Shown piece by piece: positions 1 to 10,685 of a stretch of DNA of 64,000 nucleotides. The stretch is from assembly GCA_036186865.1 (NCBI GenBank), contig AP025045.1:11579360-11643359 (forward strand), in the 5' to 3' direction. Below the pieces are notes generated by a model. That model was not told the origin of the DNA. It did no database searches and worked only from the letters and a program-made list of their open reading frames with translations. The translations under genes and the position numbers were made by a program. This stretch comes from Eustoma russellianum. Its lineage: Eukaryota; Streptophyta; Magnoliopsida; Gentianales; Gentianaceae. Positions within the stretch are counted from its first letter, which is position 1, and the number at the start of each line of letters is the position of its first letter.

Positions 1-937
1 TCCACATATGTATCGTTTCTTATGAATCTTTAACTTAAGTTGTCCAATACTAGTATGGCACACTAAATAATAATCGACTTAGGGTATTCTTATTCACCAT
101 GCTTCCGCGCGCCACACTGATCCACTGTACTTCTTTACTTGGTTATTCAACCGCTAATTCTAACTTAGTTACATCTCACCTGAAAAGCAACCACTACTTG
201 TTCATACTTATTCTAATCCAATTCAAGCCTAGTCGTTTGATTATTTCTTACGTGTTCATAGGAATCAACTCTTAACACTTTGCTATTCCACTGTACTTAT
301 TTTAGTAATGCTCAGTTATTATTATTAATCAATATCTCTAATAGGACTAACATCTTCGGCTTAGTTGAGACTCTAAAATTCAGCATCTTAATCATAACTA
401 TAAACTCCTCTGTACGATATTCTTTGCAAAACCCTATCGATCGTAACGCTAATAAATCTTTTTCTTAATAATTTGTTTTACTATCAAACATTTCTTAGGA
501 ACTACGATCCCAACTTAGACCTAGTCACGCTCTGACACTATTGTCAAAATAGAGGCATGAACCCGCTTCATTTATCACACTGGTACTGGGTTTGCTGGGG
601 TCGGATCTAAGGAATTATACAAATTTATAATCAGCACTTAGGTGAGGCAAATAATTCAGAGTTGTATGGTCTGCCCTGGGTATACGTGGGCATATCCCTT
701 ATCCGATCATCACTTAGGTCTAATGTCATGACTTATTTCTAGAATTGATACGGGTATCCTCATTCTTTACGCTAAAATCATTACTTATTTCTAAGTTCGA
801 TGTCTAGAATATATTCACAGCTTATGGCTAAGATCAGTACTTATGTTTAAATCATCATCTGATGTTCGGATCACCACTTAATTTATAGAGCTTATATTTC
901 GTATCGTCATCCCTTAAGTCTAAAATCGTCACTTACG
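1..937 (-). mobile_element. TEK-2 remnant, non-coding interior of degenerate Tekay-like element
   Basis: No credible coding frame on either strand. On the minus strand the stretch is full of degenerate copies of a TAAGTnATGAT-like motif that also occurs in the leaders of both Tekay-like elements further right. It is continuous with 10322-10685 once CRM-B1 is removed, because the 5-bp ttacg at 933-937 recurs at 10317-10321. Bases 593-937 are duplicated at 8556-8900. Assignment to TEK-2 rests on this continuity, not on recognisable protein. Confidence 0.55.
529..540 (-). other. Primer-binding-site-like sequence beside a possible LTR edge
   Basis: On the minus strand this reads TAGTGTCAGAGC, which matches 10 of 12 bases of the TGGTATCAGAGC initiator-tRNA primer site used by the other elements here. 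It lies one base from a TG/CA-type edge (plus-strand tgtcaaaat from 542). This is the arrangement expected at the 5' LTR/leader junction of a minus-strand element. The rest of such an element would lie left of the window, so the call is tentative. Confidence 0.35.
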
Positions 938-2373
938 TGATGCGTGCAACTCGTGGGCTCCAACAATTCCACCTTCCAAACGTCCTTCACAAAGGGTTAG
1001 GCACAAAGAAGTAAACTTCCCCTTGCTTCCTTAGTGATCAAACGTGTGGACAACGAGCAAGACCAACACTATAAGATGGTCGTTGATCAGGCAAACCAAG
1101 ATGGCCCTCCTGGACGGCACCTTTTAGCAATGGCAATACCTTCAAATCGCTCAACTTTGAAGGATCTTAACTTAGGTTTTTAATGCAAAACCAAGAAAAC
1201 AAAGTATCACTCAAAGTGAAGAAAATATCAAGAATTGTTATTCATCGAAAAGGTGAGTTTACAATCAGCCAAAGGGGTCTATTTATAGGCCTCTAACCCA
1301 CGCCCATGACCAGATTTTTATCTCAAAATAAACTAGCTAATAATATTTGAAATTTGAAAACTATTTGAATTCAAAAAGTAAAACAAATCCTAGCTAAAAT
1401 TTGAATTGCTTGCAAGGTGTCTTCTCTTCATGTTCAGCCGTGTATGTGGACTAAAAATGGAGCCTTGGAGGAGCTGATTTGATGACTGGATATGCTTGAG
1501 CTTGATTTCCAAAAGTTTGGGAGAAGTTTGACTTCAAGTTGAGATTGAATTTTGAGTGCACTTTGAATTTGAACCTAGGATATCCTTAACCTTCCAGCCG
1601 CTTCTTGATGAGTGATGAGGGTCTTAAAAATCTGATTTGATGATGATAAGATGGCTGGACTTGAATTCAAATGTTGATTGAAGATTGAATTCAAATTGAG
1701 TTTGAATTTGAATTCAAACTTGATTCAATCTTTGTGTTGTTGATTTGTCTTCCAAATGGCGTGTATATCAAGAAAATAGGAGCTGAAATCTTCTTCAATT
1801 TTAAATCTCAAATTTGGTTGAAACTTGAATTCAAATCATGATTGATCATTATCCATTTGTTTCAAATATGGCCGCCCCCCTTTGTGGATAATGGAGATGA
1901 TTTTGATTTCAACTTGATCAAGAGACTCTATCTTGGACACTTTTGAATTTGTCTTAGCATAGACAAACATTCTCTTGAAACATTCTCTTGAAACATTCTC
2001 TTCAACATTCTCTTGAAACATTCTCTTGAAACATTCTCTTGAATCTTCAAACATTCTCTTGAAACATTCTCTTGAACATTCTCTTCAAACATTCTCTTGT
2101 ACCTAATTTACCTACAAAGAAAAGACATAAAACAAAGATCACAAGACACAAGATAAAATTCAAAGAAACAAAGAGTGTAGACGTGCATGTGATACATGCT
2201 CAAGTTGAAGGTTCAATGAAATGAACCCAAGGAGTTTTAGGCTCATCTTGAACATATGCTTGTACAAGAAGGTGGCAACTTGATGACAAAGTTCCCTTGC
2301 CCTCCTTCTTGTCATAGGACCTTTGACCTCTTGATGGGGCCCTTGATCCTCATCGGACCCTTGATCCTCATCA
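938..2373 (-). repeat. CRM-B1 3' LTR
   Basis: Matches 8901-10316 with roughly 1% differences plus small indels. On the minus strand it starts TGATGAGG next to a purine tract and ends GCATCA beside ttacg (933-937). It encodes the last part of the polyprotein, as is usual for CRM elements. The central part contains a 13-bp tandem repeat. Confidence 0.88.
1965..2100. repeat. 13-bp minisatellite (ACATTCTCTTGAA-like) in CRM-B LTR
   Basis: About ten imperfect copies of an ACATTCTCTTGAA-type unit. The same array occurs at about 9930-10045 and, inverted, at about 62985-63102, with different copy numbers, so it changes length between LTR copies. Short open frames across it are repeat artefacts. Confidence 0.85.
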
Positions 2374-2702
2374 ATCCCCCCCTCCTCAAAAGGATTCGTC
2401 CTCGAATCAAAAAGGTCATCGGTGAAAGGGGTGAGATCAGCAACATTAAAAGTAGGTGAAACTGAACCATACCTGTCGGGAAGATCGAGGATGTAGGCAT
2501 TGTCACCTATGCGTTTCAATACTTTAAAGGGTCCATCTCCTCGAGGCAACAATTTTGATTTTCGTTCATTGGGAAATCTTTCCTTGCGCAAATGTAACCA
2601 AACTAAATCTCCAAGTTTAAACACAACTCTTTTCCGATGTTTGTTAGCTCGTCTTTCATAAGCTTTGTTTTTTCTTTTCAAGTTGCGTTTTAACTTGTTC
2701 AT
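2160..2702 (-). pseudogene. CRM-B1 integrase C-terminus and CR-motif tail (broken gag-pol, piece 4)
   Basis: Last piece of the CRM-B1 polyprotein. It contains the integrase C-terminal GPF-type module (DGPFKVLKRIGDNAY) and then, inside the LTR, an acidic DEDQG stretch and GPMTRRRAREL, which resembles the CR-motif tail that CRM integrases carry in place of a classical chromodomain. It is out of frame with the preceding piece because the six-base homopolymer at 2668-2673 appears one base too long. The coding extension into the LTR across the polypurine tract is a CRM hallmark. The functional role of the tail, targeting centromeric chromatin, is family knowledge. Confidence 0.85.
2374..2387 (-). 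other. Polypurine tract of CRM-B1
   Basis: The minus strand reads GAGGAGGGGGGAT immediately before the TGATGAGG start of the LTR. This is the expected site for plus-strand DNA priming. It lies within the coding frame. Confidence 0.8.
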
Positions 2703-4872
2703 GCAGTTTCTTTATGTTGTCCGCTTTTTGTTTACCATCAAGACTAGAACGTTCATGCACGGGAATAGGAATCAAATCGATGGGAGACAAGGGGTTAAAG
2801 CCATACACGATTTCAAATGGACTATGCAAAGTACCGTGATGGACACTCCTATTATATGCAAATTCTATATATGGCAAACAATCTTCCCAATGTTTAATGT
2901 GTTTTTGCAAAATGGCACGCAAAAGTTGAGAAAGAGTACGATTAACGACTTCAGTTTGTCCATCAGTTTGTGGGTGCGCGGTGGTGGAAAACAACAATTG
3001 TGTACCAAGTTTAGCCCACAAAACACGCCAAAAATGACTCAAGAATTTCGTATCTCTATCACTTACAATTGTACGTGGCATGCCATGCAATCTAACAATT
3101 TCCTTGAAGAACAAATCAGCAACATGTGTGGCATCATCAACTTTTCTACATGCAATGAAATGTGCCATTTTTGAAAATCGATCAACCACAACATAAATGC
3201 TATCGCGTCCTCCCCGAGACCTAGGAAGTCCTAAAACAAAGTCCATAGAAATGTCGATCCAAGGAGAATCAGGGACGGGTAAAGGCGTGTAAAGGCCATG
3301 TGGTTGGGACTTGGATTTGGCTTGTTTGCAAGTGATGCAATTACCACACAACCTCTCGACGTCTACTCTCATGTGGGGCCAATAGAAATGTTCTTTAAGA
3401 GTCTCAAGGGTTTTGAACACTCCGAAATGACCCATTAAACCTCCCCCATGGGCTTCTCTGGTCAATGCTTCTCGTAGGGATGATTGGGGAACGCACAATT
3501 TTTGTTCTTTGAAAAGATAACCCTCATGTATGTAAAATTTTCCAAATGGTGCTTCTTTACATGCCTCGAATATGGTGCCAAAGTCATGGTCATTGGGGTA
3601 CAAGTCCTTAAGTGATTCAAATCCTAAGAAGCGGGAAGATAATGTAGTCACTAACGTGTATCTCCTAGAGAGGGCATCGGCAACTATATTATCCTTTCCT
3701 TGTTTGTACTTAATCACGTAAGGGAATTGTTCTATGAACTCTACCCATTTGGCATGTCTTTTGTTCAACTTTCCTTGCCCTTTAAGATACTTAAGGCTTT
3801 CGTGGTCAGTGTGGATCACAAATTCTTTGGGTTGAAGATAGTGTTGCCAAGTTTGTAGGGATCTCACAAGGGCATAAAGTTCCTTATCATAGGTAGAGTA
3901 ATTCAATGATGCTCCTTTCAACTTTTCACTAAAGTAGGCTATGGGTTTCTTACTTTGGGTCAAGACTGCGCCTATACCCACTCCACTTGCATCACACTCG
4001 ATCTCAAAGGTCTCGTCAAAATTTGGTAGTCTAAGTATGGGTGCAGTGGTCAGCCTACGTTTAAGTTCGTCAAATGCCTGTTGTTGTGGCTCTTCCCACC
4101 TAAAAGGCACATCTTTTTTCACAATTTCGTTTAGGGGTGCAGCTATGGAAGAAAAATCTTTGACAAAGCGTCTATAAAATCTGGCTAGTCCATGAAAACT
4201 ACGAACTTCCCCTACATTCTTAGGTGTAGGCCACTCCACAATTGACCTAACCTTTTCCTCATCCATCTCTACTCCCTCAGCCGAAATGACAAAGCCTAGA
4301 AAAACTACGCGTTCTAAACAGAAAGAGCACTTCTTAAAGTTGGCGTAAAGTTGTTCTTGCTTAAGCTTTTCAAAAACGGCTCTAATGTGGTCAAGATGAT
4401 CTTCTATGGTGTGGGAATAGATTAGGATATCATCGAAATAGACAACGACAAAGCGTCCTATGAACGCACGTAAGACTTCATTCATTAGCCTCATAAAGGT
4501 ACTAGGGGCGTTGGTGAGCCCGAAGGGCATCACTAACCACTCATAGAGCCCAAACTTGGTTTTGAATGCAGTCTTCCATTCGTCCCCTTCTCGAATGCGT
4601 ACCTGGAAGTACCCTTGCTTAAGGTCGATTTTGGTGAAGAATTTGGATCCGTGCAACATGTCTAACATATCGTCTAGCCTAGGTATGGGGTACCTATACT
4701 TGACGGTAATCTTGTTTATGGCTCGGCAATCGGTACACATTCTCCACGTTCCATCCTTTTTGGGTACTAAAATGACGGGGACGGCAGATGGGCTCAGACT
4801 CTCTCGGATTTGTCCACTAGCTAGGAGCTCCTCTACTTGCCTTTGGATTTCTTTGGTTTCTTCGGGGTTTGC
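2656..4872 (-). pseudogene. CRM-B1 reverse transcriptase, RNase H and integrase (broken gag-pol, piece 3)
   Basis: Ty3/gypsy pol core in the order RT, RNase H, integrase. RT has the YFDD catalytic box at 4429-4440, preceded by the LPFGL-like MPFGLTNAPSTF motif. RNase H shows ECDASGVGIGAV and TDHESLKYL. The integrase shows an HHCC zinc finger (GHFG ... CITC), a first Asp in SMDFVLGLP, the second in VSDRDTKF and Glu in DGQTEVVNRTL. The frame is open from 4872 to 2656. It is bounded upstream by an in-frame TGA (4873-4875), where related copies have CGA, a CpG-type transition. Downstream it ends at a single-base homopolymer insertion. Catalytic residues are intact, so inactivation looks recent, but no complete Pol can be made without bypassing both lesions. 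Confidence 0.9.
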
Positions 4873-5757
4873 TCAATAGGCTGGGCGATTGGGTAACACG
4901 GCTCCTGGGACAAAGTCGATTTGGTGTTCTATCCCTCTAATGGGTGGTAATCCGGATGGTGGTTCGGAAGGAAATAAAACTTCATATTCTTGGATAAGGG
5001 ACGCAACTGAGGTAGGTAAGTTTGGTGGGAGTTCTTCAAGGGCAAGTTGACACGACTTTGGGATGATGATGAATACAGTTTGGTTGTTATAAAGTGCACG
5101 TGTAACCTCTCTTTTCTTTGCGAAATACCCACACTTCTTTTTGGACTCGTTGACACTTAGGGGCACTACCTCTTTTCCCTTGCTCTCATTTTTTTTGTTC
5201 TCACTTTTCATACACTCCACGAATTTTCTCTCGGCTTCTTTTTCCTTAGGATCGGCTCTAGACTTGGACATGCGTTGGTGATCCTCGTGGACTTTGTGTG
5301 GTGGAAGTGCATGCAGTTTGTACAATTTGCCATTCAATTTGAAAGAATAACGATTCAAATAACCATCATATGTCACATGTCTATCAAATTGCCATGGCCT
5401 ACCAAGTAAGATATGACTAGCATGCATTGGGGCGACATCACATAAAACATCATCTTTGTAGCTACCAATGCTAAGAGAAATTAAAACTTGTTTACTTACG
5501 CTAACTTCACCGCAGTCATTTAGCCATGCAAGTTTGTAAGGGTGCGGATGATTAGTCATAGGCAAATTCAGTTTTCTTACTAATTCGATGCTAGCCACAT
5601 TAGCACAAGAACCGGAATCAATGATCATGGTGCACACTTTACCATTTTTCATGCAATGAATATGGAAAATGTTTTCTCTATGTTGTTCGTGATCATCTAA
5701 TTTCGGATATGCATTTAAAGCTCTACGCACAACAAGAAACTCTTTAGTGTCAAACAT
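4873..5757 (-). pseudogene. CRM-B1 protease region (broken gag-pol, piece 2)
   Basis: Aspartic protease portion with the active-site motif IDSGSCANVAS and downstream HILLGRPWQFD, followed by a Lys/Glu-rich linker and the start of RT (GIEHQIDFVPGA). It is in a different frame from the gag piece: the two overlap at 5750-5757, and one extra T in the short T run near 5752-5755 would explain the shift. It ends at the premature TGA at 4873-4875. In the intact relative CRM-1 the gag, protease and pol parts are one uninterrupted frame, so these are lesions rather than programmed frameshifts. Confidence 0.85.
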
Positions 5758-7087
5758 CTAATGCGCCTAGATCCTCTTCAGGTTCAATTTCATTATCATG
5801 CTCAGACTCGTTTTCATGCTCGGACTCAAACACATATTCGTTTGTCTCTTCAATTAACATGATTCTTTTTGCATTAGGACATTCTTTTCCTATGTGACGA
5901 CGTCCTTGACATTTATAACATTTAATGTCTCGAAACCTGTTTGAGGAATCCGAAGGATTTCCGGCAGGAGCCTTTTGTTCAGTGCGTTCGTCTCTCCTTT
6001 GTGTGGATTGCACACGATTGTCCATTATTTGTGATGCTCCTTGGTCACGCGTTTGGCCTCCTGTAGGCCGTGAACTTCCTGCTCCTGAAGGCTTGCTGTG
6101 AAATCTTGACGAAGATTGATTAGTACGATAATTGGAATTGAAATTAGAGGAGTTACGTACCTTTAATTGTGCTTCAATCTTCTCAGCCATATGGACCATG
6201 GTTGTGAGGTCGAGGTAAGGTTGAAGGTCAACCCTTTGAGCAATCTCCCTGTTTAAACCATGTAAGAATCGAGCCTTGGTGGCTTCTTCAGGTTCCTGCA
6301 AGTTAGACCTCTCCAACAAAATTTCTAACTCTTTATAGTACTCGTCTACACTTTTGGAACCTTGTCGTAAGTTATGCAAGCTTGTGAAAATAGAACTCTC
6401 ATAATTGTTTGGAATAAAACGTTGTCGCATTTCAAACTTCATTTCTTCCCAAGTGGCGATTGGGGGTTGTCTTGTCTTAGTTCTATTTCGACACAAATTC
6501 GTCCACCAATTAAGTGCATAACCAGAAAATTCAATGGAAGCATACCTCACTTTTTGCAATTCACTATAATTGGTACAAGAAAAGATCAAATCCACTTTCG
6601 TTTCCCATTCTAAATATTCCTCCGCATTACTTTTACCATAAAACGTGGGAATACTTATTTTGGTTTTGAGAAAATCGTCATCTTGCGGGAAAAGGGGATT
6701 TTGGCGTCTTTGGTAACCACGAGGATGGTGGTCATCAAAGTCATAATCATCATGCTCAAAGGGAATGTAATCATCATTGTACCTTCTTGGAGCGTACCTT
6801 CTTGCTTGTGTAGGGGGAGCAAACCGTCTCGCTTCGGTGTGTGGGGGTCGAATGTTATCGTCCCCAACTTCTTCCGGAGGATGGCGCCTTGGTTGTGGTG
6901 GTGGAACGGCCCTGCTTGTTCCTTGGCCATCACTCGTTTTGTAGCTTCGCTCCACGTCTTCCAAGCGATGCTTAATTATCTCATTGTCGTGCATGAGTTT
7001 CTTAAGCATTTCCAGCATTTGTTGTTGAGTATTGTCAACAGTTTCGGCTCCTTTAGACTTGCTAGATGCGGAATTGCTGCTGGCCAT
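5750..7087 (-). pseudogene. CRM-B1 gag (broken gag-pol, piece 1)
   Basis: Capsid/nucleocapsid part. The start chosen is the ATG at 7087 (MASSNSASS); the open frame extends further upstream, but that leader peptide has no gag resemblance. It contains a helical N-terminus (QQQMLEMLKKLMHD), an Arg/Pro-rich linker, the Retrotrans_gag core (TFYGKSNAEEYLEWETK ... YALNWW ... LHNLRQGSKSVDEYYKEL) and one CCHC zinc knuckle (CYKCQGRRHIGKEC). It terminates at about 5750 by a frame disruption just before the protease. Gag itself looks intact and could still be translated if transcribed, but the element has lost its 5' LTR promoter. Confidence 0.88.
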
Positions 7088-8555
7088 TGTACCTAAGGAA
7101 TTGAACGAAAAATAAACTATGAACACTCCGCTTTCTATTCTTTCCACTCTCTTACCACTTTGGTTCTTGGATAACCTGAAGTTAAGAGGTCTCAAAGTGA
7201 TCAATAAGGAAGTGTATTGCCAAGGCTTCTTCTAACCACAATGTTCTCCGCTTGTTTCTTCCTTTTTGCTTTCAAGTTGCACCAATTAGTATCAAAGTAG
7301 AACCAATTGAAATGAACTCAAACTTGAACTTTATACTAAGACTCAAAGAAAATAAGCAACCAAAGTTGATGTATAAGGCTGAACCAAAGATAAACTAAGG
7401 GTTGCCGTGGGCAATCTTTAGTTAATTTTGATTCTATGCACTTACTATCCACAAAATGGTTCAAGTCATGCAACAATCGAGCAACCAAACGTGTGATTGG
7501 TTCAAGAAGATCAAGGGTTGGAGAATTGGGTATAGGGGACGGGAAAGTGGGTAATATGGTATCCAAGGTTTGCAAGTCGTACCAAAAAATTTTCCACGCA
7601 ATGCACAAACGTTTTGCCCGTTTTCTTTGGTCTTGTTCTTTTTGTTTTTTTTCTTTTTCTTCCTTGCTATTTCAATTGAGCAAGATTCAGATTCTCCGTT
7701 TTTTTTTTGACTAAGGGCAGAATTGGAATTTCACTTGTTTGCGCTTAGCACTTGCGTTTTTGGACAGAATAGTGCAATGTATTTAAAATGCAATTTGTAT
7801 CTTGGACTTGCAACAAAATTGACCTTGGAAGGTGATGGAAATTGGGTAAGGCCGAATAGGGGTTAGGGTTAGGTTTTTTTTGATTTAGGGTGGTTTTGAA
7901 TGTTTTGGGGTTGTGCGGAATGTAGTTGTAGGAATGGAACGGATGTTGTAAATTGACTATTTGGGTTGGTAATTGATGATTGGTGTGGCCAATTTGGATA
8001 TTGGTTGGTCTAGGACAGAATTTGAGCAAAATTCAAATTCTAGGGTTAGGGTTTATTTGAATGAATTGGGATCTTTAGAATCTGATTGTTTTTGGGTAAA
8101 TTGGATTGGGGCTTTTTTGTATGGGGTGTAAATAGAGTTGTTTGGGACCAGGTTGGTGCGTTTTAAGGTTGGGTTGGGGTGGGGTTGGTTGGGCCGTGGG
8201 GTGGGGTGGGGGAATTAGGGTTTTGAAAATGGTTCGGGAAGGCAAACACACGTATGACTACTTGTCTTAAAGCATGAAATCAATCACAATGCGAATCATA
8301 AGATGCATACAATCATCACCAACTAAAAGCTTCGGTAGCAACAAGATGATTTGAAACCGAGGTAGCTTTATAGGATGATGGTTGAAATATTTTGAAGAAG
8401 GCTGAATGTAACCTAAAAATGCAACGAACCCTAATGTGTTCAAGTTTGAATGACTAAAAAAAATCAGATTGTGATATGAGAGGAAATAAAGGAAATGACA
8501 CTTGAATGATGAAAAGCAAAATGCAGCAACGTGCAAGGAATCAAAGCAATGTTTT
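7088..8555 (-). other. Truncated untranslated leader of CRM-B1
   Basis: About 1.5 kb with no credible gene, G/T-rich on the plus strand in 7840-8240. It holds two short telomere-like TTAGGG dimers (near 7860 and 8042), too few to mean anything. It should end at a primer-binding site and 5' LTR but stops at 8555 against duplicated flanking DNA. Its upstream end is therefore missing. Confidence 0.65.
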
Positions 8556-8900
8556 TGCTGGGGTCGGATCTAAGGAATTATACAAATTTATAATCAGCAC
8601 TTAGGTGAGGCAAATAATTCAGAGTTGTATGGTCTGCCCTGGGTATACGTGGGCATATCCCTTATCCGATCATCACTTAGGTCTAATGTCATGACTTATT
8701 TCTAGAATTGATACGGGTATCCTCATTCTTTACGCTAAAATCATTACTTATTTCTAAGTTCGATGTCTAGAATATATTCACAGCTTATGGCTAAGATCAG
8801 TACTTATGTTTAAATCATCATCTGATGTTCGGATCACCACTTAATTTATAGAGCTTATATTTCGTATCGTCATCCCTTAAGTCTAAAATCGTCACTTACG
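8556..8900 (-). repeat. Duplicate of flank 593-937 (TEK-2 DNA)
   Basis: Nearly identical to 593-937 and ending in the same ttacg (8896-8900) beside an LTR. Its presence inside what should be the CRM-B1 leader marks a duplication breakpoint at 8555/8556. Confidence 0.88.
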
Positions 8901-10316
8901 TGATGCGTGCAACTCGTGGGCTCCAACAATTCCACCTTCCAAACGTCCTTCACAAAGGGTTAGGCACAAAGAAGTAAACTTCCCCTTGCTTCCTTAGTGA
9001 TCAAACGTGTGGACAACGAGCAAGACCAACACTATAAGATGGTCGTTGATCAGGCAAACCAAGATGGCCCTCCTGGACGGCACCTTTTAGCAATGGCAAT
9101 ACCTTCAAATCGCTCAACTTTGAAGGATCTTAACTTAGGTTTTTAATGCAAAACCAAGAAAACAAAGTATCACTCAAAGTGAAGAAAATATCAAGAATTG
9201 TTATTCATCGAAAAGGTGAGTTTACAATCAGCCAAAGGGGTCTATTTATAGGCCTCTAACCCACGCCCATGACCAGATTTTTATCTCAAAATAAACTAGC
9301 TAATAATATTTGAAATTTGAAAACTATTTGAATTCAAAAAGTAAAACAAATCCTAGCTAAAATTTGAATTGCTTGCAAGGTGTCTTCTCTTCATGTTCAG
9401 CCGTGTATGTGGACTAAAAATGGAGCCCTGGAGGAGCTGATTTGATGACTGGATATGCTTGAGCTTGATTTCCAAAAGTTTGGGAGAAGTTTGACTTCAA
9501 GTTGAGATTAAATTTTGAGTGCACTTTGAATTTGAACCTAGGATATCCTTAACCTTCCAGCCGCTTCTTGATGAGTGATGAGGGTCTTGAAAATCTGATT
9601 TGATGATGATAAGATGGCTGGACTTGAATTCAAATGTTGATTGAAGATTGAATTCAAATTGAGTTTGAATTTGAATTCAAACTTGATTCAATCTTTGTGT
9701 TGTTGATTTGTCTTCCAAATGGCGTGTATATCAAGAAAATAGGAGCTGAAATCTTCTTCAATTTTTTTAAATCTCAAATTTGGTTGAAACTTGAATTCAA
9801 ATCATGATTGATCATTATCCATTTGTTTCTAACATGGCCGCCCCCCCTTTGTGGATAATGGAGATGATTTTGATTTCAACTTGATCAAGAGACTCTATCT
9901 TGGACACTTTTGAATTTATCTTAGCATAGACAAACATTCTCTTGAAATTCTCTTGAAACATTCTCTTCAACATTCTCTTGAAACATTCTCTTGAAACATT
10001 CTCTTCAAACATTCTCTTGAACATTCTCTTCAAACATTCTCTTGTACCTAATTTACCTACAAAGAAAAGACATAAAACAAAGATCACAAGACACAAGATA
10101 AAATTCAAAGAAACAAAGAGTGTAGACGTGCATGTGATACATGCTCAAGTTGAAGGTTCAATGAAATGAACCCAAGGAGTTTTAGGCTCATCTTGAACAT
10201 GCTTGTACAAGAAGGTGGCAACTTGATGACAAAGTTCCCTTGTCCTCCTTCTTGTCATAGGACCTTTGACCTCTTGATGGGGCCCTTGATCCTCATCGGA
10301 CCCTTGATCCTCATCA
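8901..10316 (-). repeat. Solo CRM-B LTR with matching target-site duplications
   Basis: A 1416-bp LTR equivalent to 938-2373, with TGATGAGG/CGCATCA termini. It is flanked directly by ttacg on both sides (8896-8900 and 10317-10321). No internal domain is attached on either side, so by itself it is a solo LTR at the original insertion site. It retains a copy of the coding tail (SDEDQG-type) and the 13-bp minisatellite. Confidence 0.85.
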
Positions 10317-10321
10317 TTACG

Positions 10322-10680
10322 GCAAGGTCATCACTTAACCTCTTAAGGTCACGTCTTATTCCTAACAACATGCCTAATACATAATCATTACTTACGACTA
10401 AAAATCGGTACTTATGTCTAAGATGTGACTTAGGGGCAGAATCGTAACTTAATTTCTAAGCTCATGGCCTAAACCTATGCTTCCATCGTGGATCTAGAAC
10501 CATGCTCTGAAAGATCGCACAGTCGAACACGTAGTACTTCTTCAACTCATTCCGAAACTAGATCCAAGTAGTCGGCAGTGTCAGTTGTGCTGTGACATCA
10601 CTCCTCCGCATCTCCTTGTCGAAGAATCTTAGGTCCAAGTGAGATGGTGGTAGAAGCGGTGCATGCCGGTTCAGCAGCTG
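10322..10680 (-). pseudogene. TEK-2 gag remnant
   Basis: On the minus strand, a degenerate Tekay-type gag core can be read near 10500-10590 (FRNELKKYYVFDCAI). It parallels the TEK-1 gag segment FVKAYKDYYVPETAI. Stop codons interrupt it. Left of about 10460 the sequence turns into the AT-rich TAAGTnATGAT-motif DNA. Compared with TEK-1, much of the N-terminal gag between the start (31214) and this core is missing. Bases 10681-10685 (atgct) are the target duplication of CRM-1. Confidence 0.55.
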
Positions 10681-10685
10681 ATGCT

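Larger units (their letters stand above)
938..8555 (-). mobile_element. CRM-B1, CRM-clade Ty3/gypsy element lacking its 5' LTR and PBS
   Basis: Minus-strand chromovirus with a 3' LTR (938-2373), a polypurine tract, a broken gag-pol (2160-7087) and a truncated leader (7088-8555). The LTR begins TGATGAGG and ends CGCATCA. The ttacg flank at 933-937 equals the ttacg at 10317-10321, so the original insertion spanned this interval. The leader stops abruptly at 8555, where a copy of the left flank (593-937) begins. No primer-binding site is found there, so the element cannot be complete. CRM assignment rests on the RT/RNase H/IN sequence and on the reading frame running into the LTR. Confidence 0.88.

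Noticed and set aside
7858..8056. Telomere-like TTAGGG/TTTAGGG words
   Set aside because: Only two units at each place within G/T-rich leader DNA; not a telomeric tract.
593..10316. 593-2373 and 8556-10316 as the CRM-B1 LTR pair
   Set aside because: They repeat almost perfectly, but the outer 5 bp do not match and no PBS follows. Placing the edges at 938 and 8901 gives TG/CA ends and matching ttacg duplications, so the extra 345 bp is duplicated flank.
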